A DNA stretch of 64,000 nt from Eretmocerus hayati (taxonomy: Eukaryota; Arthropoda; Insecta; Hymenoptera; Aphelinidae): NCBI GenBank assembly GCA_029851415.1, contig CM056743.1, forward strand, positions 120,930,305 to 120,994,304, in the 5' to 3' direction. Positions 48,901 to 58,200 of the stretch are shown piece after piece. Under the pieces are notes generated by a model. It was not told the origin of the DNA, ran no database searches, and saw only the letters and a list, made by a program, of their open reading frames with translations. The translations under genes were made by a program, and so were the position numbers. The first letter of the stretch is position 1. Each line of letters begins with the position of its first letter.

Positions 48901-51388
48901 TCTGACATTTGTCTCGGCTGTCATTGTATTTCTCCTTTGCTTATTGGTTGGAGTGATTCAAGTATTTTGTACAAATTCATCGTTTGTCCACACGGGCGCT
49001 ATGCTCAAAAAAGTACCGCGGATAATACTATCTTGATCTTGTGAAAAATGGGGCGTTACGTTCACCAAACTTTGCCAAATATTTGAGGAAGATGGATAGT
49101 TTATCAATGATTTTGATATGCAAGAGCAATCAGCAATACCGCCAAGTGAAAGCACGATGAAAATTGTGAGCATCATCGCAGGCATCAAATAAAAATCAGT
49201 CTAATTTTTTTAAAAATTTCTTATGAGAAGTGAAAGTTGAAAATAACAGACATCGTATAAGAATAGCAAACCGACTGAGTATTATCGGTGCGACCCATTC
49301 AGAGGATACGAAATTTTGGCTTAGATTTAAGAGGAAGTCACATTAGAAAAGCAAATGGCCAATCACAACGTCTCCAAGATTGACGGCGCAAATTTTAGAC
49401 TAGGTATGCATGTATCGTTGATGAACTCAAAACTAATAAAGGTTCATCTGTTCCATTTTTTCTTCCAGTGAAAAAATGGAAAACAGTTGAGGTCATTCAA
49501 GTCCACTAAATTCACTTCTGGATCAAATCATTGAGATTTGAAATTGAACATGATTAGAATTACATATAAGATTTGATTGACAATCCAATGTACGTTGGAG
49601 GAAAAGTGGTTGGACGCGGGCTCTTGATAGTAAAATATGTACCGAGTTGCCGAAAATGCGTTTATTACGCAGTAAAAGCGATCGTTCTGTTGATGAACGC
49701 TTTTTCGGCACGAGATGCATACAGAATTTTAAGGCTATCCATCGTGGAAGCCGACTTTCGGTGCATCTACGCGATGGATGCCATAAAATAATTTGAGTGT
49801 CCGGGATGTATCGTGAGTTTTCGAGACTGTGCATTATTTTACGACATTGTTGAGAGCAAATACATCAATTTAGACTTTCGTTTTTATTTCATCGAATGAT
49901 TAAGAATTCACTTTTCGAAAAATTTCAAAATTCAGACATGATTGAAATTTTTGATAAGTTTTGAAAACGTTTCAAATCAAGTCCTTGACGGTTTCTAGAA
50001 GCTTATTTCATTTCAAAACAGTGACTCTGATGATATGCTATGTTTATCTATAAAAATTGTGTGAATTTCCGGAGTGATAAACGCCTCTCCCGGGGTGGCT
50101 GGTGCGCGCGCCCGATTCAAAGTTCAACCTTGGCGGAAGTTTGACGCCATCGCGCATCGAGATGGGTGAACTATCTATGGCACAGCCGGCGATCCCAACG
50201 CGCGACAACAATTGAATCATTCGGGAATACCCATTTCATCCGATTTCCCTTCCAAATCTTGGTCAGGTACAAAAAATTGCGGACAAGAGATCCGATAGGC
50301 GCGAGCGCGTGTTTTGGATGAAAAAATTCATTCTTCGCAAAGCGATGCATCTTAGCGATGAGCGATAAGTGAGTTTGGTAACCGATCGCTCGCAGCCGGC
50401 CCGCGGAGCGCATGAATCGGTTGCGCATCGCCTATACAATGCACCGATCGCGCGCATCATTTGGTGTATTATATCCTTTGCACCGATAAGAGTGTCCTTT
50501 ACACCACTAGAAGTGAGCGATTCCGATAACATTTTGCACTGCATGCTTTGCGATTTATCGGTTGCATACTGCGCGCCATTATTTCAAATGAAAAAAATCA
50601 TGAGATATAGAATTGATTGTAATTAGACAGTGTACGATGAAGAGGAAGGTTGGATATTGTCGTACTCTCGGCCTTGCAGCTTTTTCCATCGCTCATGAGT
50701 TTGTATCCTGGCTCGCACATGCAATAATACGAGCCCGGTTGATTTCTGCAGGACTGCGCGCACAGTCCGAACGTCTCGGAACACTCATCCACATCTGTAA
50801 AACCATAAAAAAAAAAAAAAACACTGTAAAAAAGGTAAAAATTTTAACTCACCAGAGCCATAGCCATTTCGGAAGCCAAGCACCGCCCCAAAAAATCGCG
50901 ACGACAACAGCACCAGCAGCAACAGCCGAAGCCGGAGCCAGGCCCACGGTGGCTCGTCGTTCATGCTCTTTCACTCACTTATGCGAATCGTTTGCCCGCG
51001 CGGCTGTAACTACTACTGCAGCACCGCCGCCGCACTCATGGATATATTACTTTATATCCGTATGAAATTTGTCGGACAGTATGTAGAGCCAATGATGGTG
51101 CTACTCTATCTCTATCGCGTTGCCGTATCGCGTGCGCGGACGGCATCAGCATCACCAGAAAAATTGAACAAACTTGGTACTGATGATGATGATGTTGCCG
51201 ATGGAACTAATGCTGATGCTGATGTAGTATCCAGCATCAGCACGAGGCGCAACATCGACGCAGACTGGTTGTTTCTTCGTATATACTGGTTCTCTGCTGC
51301 TCAGCACGCGGGCTGTCGTTGCTGCTGCTGCTGGTGGTGGCCACGATGATGATGCTGAAATGCCCGGCCACGGGAAAGAAAGAAAGAC

Positions 51389-51439
<51 letters not shown>

Positions 51440-53933
51440 CAAAAAGAGAGAGGCACCCGGCATACACGAGGCGGACACCAGCCGAGCTTTCGCGCGCGAG
51501 TTTTTGGTAGTGGGGTACATATTGTGTAACGAACTTCACATCTTTTTTACTACAACTTGCTCCATCATAGAGCTATATGATGCCTGATATGTCTATTTCT
51601 CATAGATACACTCGGTGTCTGATGTGTGTGTACGCACCTATTCACTTATTGCAGCGCAGCGCTCGAGAAATCGGCTGCACACCTGCTCGGACCGTGACGA
51701 GCACCCGATCGATAAAAGTACCTGCGATGGACCATTTGCTGCTGCATGCTGCTCTTCAACGAAATTCGCGCACTGTTTTTCAAAAATAAAATTCGGTCGA
51801 GATGTGCGAAAAATCGGTTGTGATCGGCGAGTAGTTTTGCCAAGAAAGCGCAGCGAATCGTGAAGGAAAATTCGCGGTAAGTAGATCGATGCCGAGTTTG
51901 GTAGGACACTGGCCGCGCGTGGTATATCTATATATAGGCTTTGCTTGGCTCGTGTTCGTGGATCGTTTTTATTCTTCCGAATTGGCTTTGACTTCTGCAA
52001 TGATGATTAAAATTGAAGAATTTAGATATAATGGAGATGAGAGCGTACCTTCACATTTTCCATCGCTCTGCAGACGGTAGCCAATGCGACAGGAGCACTT
52101 AGCGCCCTTGGGTGTCGCCGAACATGTGTGTTGACAGCTTTGCGTTGAATTACCCGTTGAACTACACGCTGACCGAGCTGAAAAATATTGAGCTATTACT
52201 CAAGCTATTCAATGATTCTTGATCATTAACGATGACTAGTTTTTCTGGTTGAAAATAACTTCAATTTTTATTGACGCAGCTCATGTCAATTTGCATATGT
52301 TTCAGTATACGACGGCTAAATTTTAGAACTTGGAGATAGATCGTTGCGAAATATGCTATATTTTTCTATGTAGTTATTATACCTGAAATTAAATGTTGAT
52401 TCGATAACAAGAGACGCCAACGTTTGGACAAACTTTGTGATTCGTTAGCTGAGTCAGTTCATTCGATTTTAGAAAAAAATCCGATAACAGTTGGGCTTAT
52501 TATCATCTGGATGTATAGTTGACGTGACAGCCATCATTAAGATATTGAAAAGTGATCACCTCATGAGATAAAAATTTCGACTAATATTCATAATGATCCT
52601 AAGAAACAACGTTTGGTGGTAATGAGAATGGTTTCTTCGAAAAATTGACATTGTTGTCCTCACCTTTGGTGCACTCTGCATAATTCTCGTCAGAATCGTC
52701 ACCGCAATCATTCTTTCCATTACAAGCGAGTTCCAATGAGATACAGCGTTTGTTCGCACACAAATACCTTCCGATCGTGTTGTTGCAGTTTGCCGGTGAA
52801 ATTGGCTCCTTATCTGTAAACCAAATTCAATTTTATAGAAAATGGCACGAGTACTTCTTATTTTATGGTCGAGAGTGAGTATCTCTCTAAGATTGATACC
52901 GGAACTCACCGCAATTCTTTTCATCGCTATTGTCTCTACAGTCGTCTGTGCCGTCGCACACCCATTTCGTACTGACGCAACGCCCGTTATCACATTTAAA
53001 CTCTGTACAGGTTTTCTATATTTTTTGAGCAAGTAATTCATGAATGTAATATTACCCTCGTATATGCACTGACTACAAAAAAGATGTAGAAATAGGAAAG
53101 TAATTCTTACGTTAAGGTAACAGTCGTCTTTTTCGTCGCTGCCATCTATACAGTCTTGTTTGTTATCACAGAATTCTTCATGCGGTATGCAATGGAAACG
53201 ATCCTCGCACTGAAACTCGCCGGGCTTGCATACATCCGCAAAAGACTGTAATAGTGAAAACTTTTGAAATCATTTTTCTTCGCCATTGAGCTCAGCTGAA
53301 TCGATTTTCATCGAGCTCGAGATAAAAATCTCACTCATATCGTAATGTCTAATACAGTCAAAAGATTTCAAAGTATTACCGGTAGTGGTTTTCCGCAATC
53401 TAATTCGTCGGAATTATCTGCACAATCATCTTCATGGTCGCAGCGGAAAAATTTTGATATGCAGCGACCATTTTTGCACTTGAATTGGAGTTCTGAACAT
53501 GTTGGATCTGAGCAAAGATGTAAAAATTAGTTTAATTCAATTAATTATATCAGTGGATCCACTCAAAGGCAAATTAGTTTGTTGTCGCTGTCGCTAAATA
53601 TTTCATTACTTGAGGTACACAACAGCCCAATGAATTGAAATTGAATCGCAAATTCAACTCTTCTCCAATTTTCCACCGATCAAAGATTCTTTCAACACAC
53701 GGAAAAATTCGTCCACCTACTCGATAGTTTTCAGTTGTAGTTATTTCTTGACAATGAGAAGGAGTATGATGGTCTCGATGATGGTGATCAATATGAAGAT
53801 ATAATTAAAATTGTAATCACGGATGCATACGAGTAATTTTCACACAAACACATGAAGTTGATGTTGTCTCACCGTTCGATGCTTCTGCGTAAAACAGGCC
53901 AAGTAAGAAAAGCACCGAGAGCAGCTTCTGCAT
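30836..53933 (-). CDS. VgR: Vitellogenin receptor (yolkless-type, LDL receptor family), 30 exons
   Basis: An oocyte surface receptor that binds vitellogenin and delivers it by clathrin-coated endocytosis. It reads as 30 exons with GT-AG ends and matching phases: signal peptide; LA repeats 1-4; EGF, calcium-type EGF; YWTD propeller 1; EGF; propeller 2; EGF; LA repeats 5-12; EGF, calcium-type EGF; propeller 3; EGF; transmembrane helix; cytoplasmic tail with FQNPSFG and EYANP. About 1,772 codons, close to the usual ~1,750-1,800 of insect VgRs. The 4+8 LA layout separates it from LDLR, LpR (one LA cluster) and megalin/LRP1 (larger). The start is the ATG at 53933 before a hydrophobic signal; a CAG just upstream (53937-53939) hints at a 5' UTR intron. 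Exons 9 and 29 each have a one-base length anomaly that breaks the frame. Introns carry several transposons. Confidence 0.9.
31109..31236 (-). CDS. VgR: VgR exon 29: cytoplasmic tail with FxNPxF (one-base insertion)
   Basis: After a TTTTTTCAG acceptor the phase-2 frame gives [10 protein letters not shown], the endocytosis signal. A TAA then appears near 31200 unless one base of an A run is skipped; the shifted frame then gives [17 protein letters not shown] up to a GTAAGT donor in phase 0. Expected length is 127; 128 is present. Confidence 0.75.
31348..32717. mobile_element. Palindromic MITE E, copy 2, in VgR intron 28
   Basis: 1,370 bp with the same termini as copy 1 (26101-27470). It is flanked by TA (31346-31347, 32718-32719) within a CATATG target. 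It lies 111 bp from the acceptor of VgR exon 29. Differences from copy 1 are few, so both are recent. Confidence 0.87.
32919..33124. mobile_element. Foldback MITE F, copy 1
   Basis: Ends 'agtattata' and 'tataatact'. The interior repeats 'gctttacgcac' on one side and its complement-like 'cggaaagc' on the other. It lies in VgR intron 28. Confidence 0.55.
33451..33531. repeat. GC-rich palindromic block
   Basis: Runs of 5-10 G or C around 'gggggcaaagcccccgg' and 'gggggcggagccccc'; strongly self-complementary and G-run rich. It lies within VgR intron 28. Confidence 0.6.
33532..34480. other. VgR intron 28, unassigned part
   Basis: No exon or repeat is identified. A minus-strand frame at 33578-33862 contains an SNPSF word but has no good splice sites; the true tail exon is at 31109-31236. 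Confidence 0.4.
34490..34612. repeat. Foldback MITE F, partial copy 2
   Basis: Four 'gcgtaaagc'/'gctttacgc' words in both orientations and an end 'agtattata' as in copy 1. Shorter and diverged. Confidence 0.45.
34995..35358 (-). CDS. VgR: VgR exon 28: EGF, stalk, transmembrane helix
   Basis: [14 protein letters not shown] to CDANSG is an EGF; a charged stalk rich in D, E, S and Q follows. Then [20 protein letters not shown] is the membrane span and [11 protein letters not shown] the cytoplasmic anchor. The exon ends in phase 2 at GTGAGC; without splicing it would stop at once. Confidence 0.87.
35455..35632 (-). CDS. VgR: VgR exon 27: propeller 3 end
   Basis: [17 protein letters not shown] is the last blade; [14 protein letters not shown] follows, as in other VgRs. 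Donor GTAACT. Confidence 0.86.
35719..35959 (-). CDS. VgR: VgR exon 26: propeller 3
   Basis: YLFWSQ and [17 protein letters not shown] are blades. Donor GTAAAT, phase 0. Confidence 0.86.
36168..36259 (-). CDS. VgR: VgR exon 25: propeller 3
   Basis: 30 codons ([16 protein letters not shown], then TAIAIEPAK). Short but in phase with both neighbours. Confidence 0.8.
36345..36493 (-). CDS. VgR: VgR exon 24: propeller 3
   Basis: [19 protein letters not shown] is the LAVDW...YWTD pattern. Donor GTACCA, phase 0. Confidence 0.85.
36725..36883 (-). CDS. VgR: VgR exon 23: propeller 3 start
   Basis: VSGLD-type turn ([19 protein letters not shown]). Phase 1 in and out. Confidence 0.85.
37018..37254 (-). 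CDS. VgR: VgR exon 22: EGF and calcium-binding EGF
   Basis: [16 protein letters not shown] opens the first [22 protein letters not shown] the second. Donor GTCAGT. Confidence 0.87.
37255..38354. other. VgR intron 21
   Basis: 1.1 kb of AT-rich intron without a recognised element. Confidence 0.5.
38355..38913 (-). CDS. VgR: VgR exon 21: LA 8 end to LA 12
   Basis: The largest exon, 559 bases. It starts [13 protein letters not shown] (end of LA 8) and holds four further repeats, each with a DxSDE-type motif (one is [11 protein letters not shown]). It ends in phase 1 at GTAAGT. Confidence 0.9.
39645..42032. mobile_element. CACTA/EnSpm-type DNA transposon in VgR intron 20
   Basis: Termini begin CACTGA on both sides. 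They align over about 65 bp, including the shared word GTTGAGATTCGGGTGTCA; subterminal 'ctggaaa' and 'ttccaga' words recur on both sides. A 2-bp TA is duplicated (39643-39644 and 42033-42034). Inside, a plus-strand gene remnant (40338-41080) encodes a transposon-type protein. Length is 2,388 bp; frames are broken, so it is inactive. Confidence 0.75.
40338..41080 (+). pseudogene. Transposon protein remnant inside the CACTA-type element
   Basis: The first frame has [31 protein letters not shown] and [15 protein letters not shown]. After a frameshift near 40760 it reads [15 protein letters not shown], and after another [20 protein letters not shown]. These words belong to a protein family common in animal transposons; the D-MH-LEG box is seen in CACTA-like proteins. 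Two frameshifts make it a pseudogene. It runs antisense to VgR. Confidence 0.65.
42114..42289 (-). CDS. VgR: VgR exon 20: LA 7 and start of LA 8
   Basis: [12 protein letters not shown] to [11 protein letters not shown] is LA 7; [14 protein letters not shown] begins LA 8. The following intron carries the CACTA element. Confidence 0.87.
42369..42562 (-). CDS. VgR: VgR exon 19: LA 5 end, LA 6, LA 7 start
   Basis: [11 protein letters not shown] ends LA 5; [14 protein letters not shown] to [11 protein letters not shown] is LA 6; the exon breaks inside LA 7. Confidence 0.87.
42798..42922 (-). CDS. VgR: VgR exon 18: EGF second half and start of LA 5
   Basis: [17 protein letters not shown] completes the [18 protein letters not shown] begins LA repeat 5. 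Phase 2 out. Confidence 0.85.
43118..43248 (-). CDS. VgR: VgR exon 17: EGF, first half
   Basis: Ends [20 protein letters not shown]; the rest of the EGF is in exon 18. Donor GTATGT, phase 0. Confidence 0.83.
43359..43511 (-). CDS. VgR: VgR exon 16: propeller 2 end
   Basis: [20 protein letters not shown] then DIFWTSR, the last blade. Donor GTAAGT. Confidence 0.85.
43722..43918 (-). CDS. VgR: VgR exon 15: propeller 2
   Basis: [19 protein letters not shown] then [19 protein letters not shown]; a clear YWAD blade. Donor GTGAGT, phase 1. Confidence 0.86.
44106..44358 (-). CDS. VgR: VgR exon 14: propeller 2
   Basis: Contains [27 protein letters not shown] and [10 protein letters not shown]. The usual YW is relaxed to LY in this propeller. 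Donor GTAAGT. Confidence 0.83.
44408..45494. mobile_element. Palindromic MITE, TA-flanked, in VgR intron 13
   Basis: Termini CAGTCCCTACCATAAATAAT and complement; arms of about 500 bp with a loop near 44925-44995. TA at 44406-44407 and 45495-45496. Fits a Tc1/mariner-type non-autonomous element. 1,087 bp, no coding. Confidence 0.83.
45888..46028 (-). CDS. VgR: VgR exon 13: propeller 2 start
   Basis: 46 codons, phase 1 in and out, ending [13 protein letters not shown]. The intron behind it holds the 1.09-kb MITE. Confidence 0.8.
46321..46441 (-). CDS. VgR: VgR exon 12: EGF-like after propeller 1
   Basis: [16 protein letters not shown] then YTCAC and SCR; a standard C-terminal EGF capping a YWTD propeller. 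Confidence 0.87.
46533..46724 (-). CDS. VgR: VgR exon 11: propeller 1, last blades
   Basis: 64 codons with [17 protein letters not shown], then VYGIHIYH. Donor GTAAGT. Confidence 0.87.
46811..46829 (+). repeat. Poly-A run
   Basis: A 19-base A run in VgR intron 10. Single-base repeat only. Confidence 0.8.
46953..47154 (-). CDS. VgR: VgR exon 10: propeller 1
   Basis: [20 protein letters not shown] and [15 protein letters not shown] are consecutive blades. The phase-0 end falls at an unusual donor, GTTCGT. Confidence 0.82.
47237..47407 (-). CDS. VgR: VgR exon 9: propeller 1 (one-base deletion)
   Basis: Begins [20 protein letters not shown]. Entry phase and the required exit phase need 172 bases, but only 171 are present. 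The reading frame of the first half (…TVIIKE) and that of the second half ([13 protein letters not shown]) differ by one, with the switch near 47279-47283. Confidence 0.8.
47408..48356. other. VgR intron 8
   Basis: About 950 bp, no exon or repeat recognised. Confidence 0.5.
48357..48572 (-). CDS. VgR: VgR exon 8: propeller 1, first blades
   Basis: [15 protein letters not shown] opens the propeller; HVYWSD is a YWTD blade. Donor GTATAA after a glycine codon start. Confidence 0.85.
48573..50665. other. VgR intron 7
   Basis: 2.1 kb. The first half is AT-rich. From about 50050 towards exon 7 the sequence becomes CpG-rich (words such as 'gcgcgcgcccg' at 50104). No exon is recognised; two open frames near 49523-49834 look like chance. 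Confidence 0.4.
50666..50794 (-). CDS. VgR: VgR exon 7: calcium-binding EGF
   Basis: Starts DVDECSE and continues with [16 protein letters not shown], the DxDEC and aromatic signature of calcium-binding EGF. Donor GTACGA is used to keep phase 1 with exon 8. Confidence 0.85.
50795..52048. other. VgR intron 6, CpG-rich with simple repeats
   Basis: It contains a (GA)n tract at 51397-51438, GAT and TGC triplet runs (51179-51200, 51315-51340) and many CpGs. It resembles promoter or 5'-leader DNA more than the other introns. Open frames on both strands are low-complexity and not called. Confidence 0.5.
51397..51438 (+). repeat. (GA)n microsatellite
   Basis: About 20 GA units after a 'gacagacagaaag' lead-in. 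Confidence 0.85.
52049..52177 (-). CDS. VgR: VgR exon 6: EGF-like
   Basis: Six-cysteine EGF unit with [15 protein letters not shown]. Phase 1 at both ends. Confidence 0.85.
52664..52813 (-). CDS. VgR: VgR exon 5: LA repeat 4
   Basis: Contains [11 protein letters not shown] and DCGDDSDEN. This closes the first ligand-binding cluster with four repeats; no fifth is visible in the surrounding introns. Confidence 0.85.
52910..53015 (-). CDS. VgR: VgR exon 4: LA repeat 3
   Basis: Starts [14 protein letters not shown] and ends with [11 protein letters not shown]; phase 0 in, phase 1 out at GTGAGT. Confidence 0.88.
53111..53245 (-). CDS. VgR: VgR exon 3: LA repeat 2
   Basis: 45 whole codons; six cysteines and DCIDGSDE. 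Acceptor TTACAG, donor GTAAGA. Confidence 0.88.
53380..53507 (-). CDS. VgR: VgR exon 2: LA repeat 1
   Basis: Six cysteines and the calcium-binding DCADNSDE motif. Enters in phase 1 and ends in phase 0 at a GTAATA donor. Confidence 0.88.
53873..53933 (-). CDS. VgR: VgR exon 1: signal peptide
   Basis: It encodes [20 protein letters not shown], a classic signal sequence, then one base of the next codon before a GTGAGA donor. The 121-codon-poor interval behind it suggests a separate 5' UTR exon. Confidence 0.85.
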
Positions 53934-54084
53934 GTTCTGAAAAACATGAAGGATGACACAAAATCATCTTTACTTAACGAATACCAATCCACAGGTGCGC
54001 CTTGAAAAACAATGTTCTACTCAAGAAAAACAATTTACAGCAGTGAAAATATTTATGCAGATTTCAACACTTGTAAGTACTCAT

Positions 54085-54747
54085 TTATCGCGACGCAAAG
54101 TGAGTTTCCTGTCGAGCGATATTGTTGTCCCATGACATCGCCTCGACGAGGGACGTAGCCCAGACCCCGCGGAGGGTTAATGACTCGCGTTCTCGCGTTG
54201 TCGTCGACGGCATGTTGACTTGCGTTACATAGATCGAGGAGAATATCTGTGACCTCGCTTGAGACTTTGTGACCGCTGAGCTTTTTCTGCAGAGCGCCTG
54301 ATCGAGGATAGAGCAATGTTTTGTTTTTAGCTCGTCGCAAGGAAGCGTGCAACCGTTGAGAATAACACAAATTTCTATCTGCGGAGAGATCGAATGACTC
54401 GTTCCATCAAAATTTAATTTACTTCGAAAATTTTCCACGCGAATGAAAAATTGAGTAGTAGGATTTTGTAGACTTTTTGATAGGAAATAATCTTGGGTGA
54501 TTTTGAAAAAGTCAATTTTGGCGCCCGATCTGGGTAGAGCGATTTTGAAATGTTCTATAGAAAGGGTCTTGAAAACAAGAATTGTTTGAGGCATACTTTC
54601 TTCATAGCCCCCATCAAGAGTCCCTGTGCAATTTTTTTGAAGTAATGGTTCTGACAATGAGACTAATTGACGAGACTCAAGCACTACGTTGACGACCGCT
54701 CGCATCGAGATATCCGACTCTCTTCGCTGTAAGCTATGACAGTTCAT
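54085..54747 (-). CDS. Hypothetical 220-codon ORF upstream of VgR
   Basis: An open frame from an ATG at 54747 to a stop at 54085, unusually long for this AT-rich DNA and on the same strand as VgR, ending about 150 bp before its start codon. No signal peptide, membrane segment or known domain is seen; it has a CTLPCDELKTKHC patch. It may be a chance frame, part of a VgR upstream leader, or an unknown single-exon gene. No codon or splice evidence decides. Confidence 0.3.
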   Translation of the reverse strand: MNCHSLQRRESDISMRAVVNVVLESRQLVSLSEPLLQKNCTGTLDGGYEESMPQTILVFKTLSIEHFKIALPRSGAKIDFFKITQDYFLSKSLQNPTTQFFIRVENFRSKLNFDGTSHSISPQIEICVILNGCTLPCDELKTKHCSILDQALCRKSSAVTKSQARSQIFSSIYVTQVNMPSTTTRERESLTLRGVWATSLVEAMSWDNNIARQETHFASR

Positions 54748-55062
54748 TCAACTCATCTTTTCAAAAATGCTCCATGAATGTTTGTAAAATATTTCATACA
54801 TTTCTTTCAATTGAATGACTCTTATTCTATCGAATTCAGAAAAAAGGGCCAAAAAAGACAATGTAATTACCAAATTTGAGGCTTTTTGCGGATAAAATTA
54901 TCCTGATGCGCGAATGTTTGGGCATTAAATTTTCTCGAAAGTACAATGCAGATAAAATTTCACGTCTGATGGAAAATCGCCAATACACTGAGCTTCAACT
55001 TGTCACATCCTGTCAAAGAGAATACATGCCGATGATGCGTGACGACAGCCAATCGTAATGTA
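54748..55062. other. Intergenic
   Basis: Nothing recognised. Confidence 0.3.
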
Positions 55063-55273
55063 CACTCGCCGGACAAAATATCTGAACAAATCCGAAAAAG
55101 CTTTTCGTCCTTGAGCTGCTGTTTCAATCCACATCAGGCCGTTTATGGTGTCTTGATGATGGTGATTGTACCCTCAACTCGGCAAAATTGAAACTCAATC
55201 TCAAGATCCCAAACAGCGACTCAGGGATAGAAAAGCTTTTTCGGATTTGTTCAGATATTTTGTCCGGTGAGTG
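55063..55273. mobile_element. Short MITE, TA-flanked, ~45-bp TIRs
   Basis: Termini CACTCGCCGGACAAAATATC and CACTCACCGGACAAAATATC (as complement), continuing to 'gaaaaagctttt'. TA at 55061-55062 and 55274-55275. 211 bp, Tc1/mariner-like by target. Confidence 0.85.
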
Positions 55274-58200
55274 TACCTATTACTATGAGTTGTTCGTGTT
55301 CGCAGGTTTGAGTAGTTTCCAATGAGGAACTAAGATAATGACTCAGACTGATAGCTCAAATCTTCCAAAATATTGACGAACTTTGTGTTAGGTTAGAGAT
55401 GAGATTGCGTGTTGAAATCTATGAGGAAAATTCCTGACCGGCGACTATTATCATCAAATCGAGACGAATTTAGTGGTACAAGAGCAAAATAAATGAATTG
55501 AGATTGGATCATGACGAAGCGTGAGTTTCGATGAGGAAATTGATTGTACCATGTCGGATGTAGTGATAAAAAATTATCCCGATTAGGCAACATTACAAGA
55601 CTCAAATTCACGTGGAGACTGACGAAAAATCGTAGTGCATGCATTTTTCATCAAAATCGGTCTCATAACTCATACCCAAATTTCCACACTCGCGCAAACC
55701 CACAGCATTCCCTTACGATCGAAAAAAAACTCACATTGGCTGGATGAAAGCATCGCAATCTCGCGACGCCGATGTCCTCGGGCCTATATGTAATACTGCT
55801 CGTCAATCTTTCTAAAAAAAATCAAAATTCGACGACCGGTCGCGCGCACCGATCTCTCGTATGATAAAGCCTCGGCTCGACTAAAAATTCAATAGATTCT
55901 TTCTCAATCTCTTTTCTCGTCTCTTATCTCAACATAAGTATGTATAGGTACTGCCGATAGGGACTTTGGATAACTCTGGCGACAAACTGTCTGGCTGGGG
56001 TCTGTATAGAGATGAGTCTCTCGGGACTCCCCCATGAATTATTCGCGAGAAAGAGAGATACGTGCATCCGAGTCCGTATCATGGAAGGGCGAGATTGGCA
56101 AAGATACGCCGGCCGATCTCTTTCTCTCACTCTCACTCACTCGTTAAATATCTGCACTTATACAATTGAGCTCTCACAATAAGCCCGACTGTGTACTGTA
56201 TATATATAACACGCTACTGCACATAATTTACACCGTGTACTCTCTTCTCGAAAAAGACTATTGCGCGGCACATATTGTGATTATTATCATGAACGTAAGG
56301 ACGCGTAGGACAAAGATAGACGACGCTCGAATGGCATTGCGGTGCGAAACGCAATTGCGAATTATGCCAGCTGCATAACCACTTTACGTTCAAGACTTTA
56401 TTTAGAAATTGAGGCCCATACCGCGAAATTATACTACACGCGGTAAGGATGCTATTTTGTTGCGCGAAAAAGAACGCGGTGAGAGTGGTTTTTTTACGGT
56501 GCAATCTGGTATCTTTCTAAAGCGGCACTGGGTCAATGAGACAGTGGACTTCGCACTGATGTTTAATCACTTGAAAAAAATTCTAGAAGTGGTCGAAATA
56601 AGCGGAAAGTGGGTAGAAAATTTTGAAAAATTAGAGTCGAATCACTCAGGGAATTTCTGAGATCGGTGGTTTAGACGAGCGTTGGTGAGTTGAGAGACCT
56701 ATTGAATCATCGAGTGATAACGTGTAGTGAAAGTAGATCTTACGCTAGGTATTGCGATTGAACGCCAATGGCGCAGACGAACTGCTAAATTGACGATCGG
56801 CAACATTTTTAATTCGTATTCGAAACGGTTCACGCTTATGAGAATAAAAAGTGCTGGCCGTGGATCTCTGGATGTCGATGGAAAATCAAACGAGGCAAAT
56901 CAAAATTCTAAACATTGACCATTCCCATCAAATGCAGTTCGACGCGATTTATTATCAAATCGAGTTCGATCGACGGTCTAGCTTTTATCTTGTCGGTTCA
57001 AAGTTCCGATAATCTGTTGCTCGAACAAATTTGAGAGATTGAAAACTCAAAACTATTCACTCTTCAATGTAACTGAAAAGCAAAAAAAATCCTTGTTCCA
57101 TGCGTAGCGTAACTTTTTGAACGGATATCAGACTGATTCACGGGCGATGAAAGTTTAAAAGTCGATCGGATAAAAAAAATGTAAAACACGGTTTTCACTC
57201 ACATGGCAAGTGGCTTCCCAGATTTTGTCAAAAGCGATGAGGCAAATCGACGCTTATATTGAAGACGATGCAGGACGAGGAACAAAACGATACAAAAGTC
57301 AAGATTTCGGCGTACATACGTTACTGTCGCCGGCAAGACGAATGTCGTTCGACCGAGAAGAGCTTCTTACCTTTTCGGCACTGATGCCGGTGTCTGCCCT
57401 TACCTCGACTAAAGTTTCAAGTTTACAAACAATATTTGAGTCAACGATGTGATGAATATAGGTGTTACTCGTGTTCATTCGTTCGATAGCAACGATCTAG
57501 CCAAATTCCGATGTCCCGATCGCACGAATAATATATGGGCTATTAGACGATATGAGTCTGAATTTGTGGCAATGAACAAGTATATCATTACTCAAGCAGG
57601 GTAAATTTTAAGAAGTATTAACACGCATATTTCTGTTCAATTTCTTGTTTTGAATTTTGGACGAATACTTTGAAATAACGCAGATCTTGATGCTTATATA
57701 TATCGCGTAAGATGAAATCGCAATTTTTTTCTTAATATTTTTACTGCGTGGAGAAAAATTTTCTCGACGACTGAAAAATGGTTGTCAAGTTGAATCTTAT
57801 CAACACTCTCTGAAGGGATTGAGGAACAGCACACGTTGAGATTTACAAGGAGATCATCGTCAGATTGCTCGGATCTTCATTTTTGCAATCTTAAACGGAG
57901 AGTCTAGAAATGATTAAAATGAATCAGCATTGGTTTGAATTCTAGCACATCTCGACATAAAAACTAAAACTCGAGAAATTATTTAATTACAAAGCAAATT
58001 ATTATTACAATTAATCGATGTGTCCAATCACTTATAACGACAATTTCTCGTCGTAAATTTTCATTGATGACAGGCCTGATTGATGAGAAAAACTCACTGA
58101 AAGATCGCTCATTATACGATTTCAATATTGACTAATTTTCGTTTGTTCCGGTTTAGTTTGAAGTGCGTAGAAATCATGACAAAAAATTCTTTGAAACTTC

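Noticed and set aside
50613..51065. 150-codon ORF, CpG-rich
   Set aside because: It crosses VgR exon 7 antisense and low-complexity intron sequence; R/A-rich product without a domain.
51237..51587. ORFs across the (GA)n tract
   Set aside because: Their length is due to the dinucleotide repeat, which is open in several frames.
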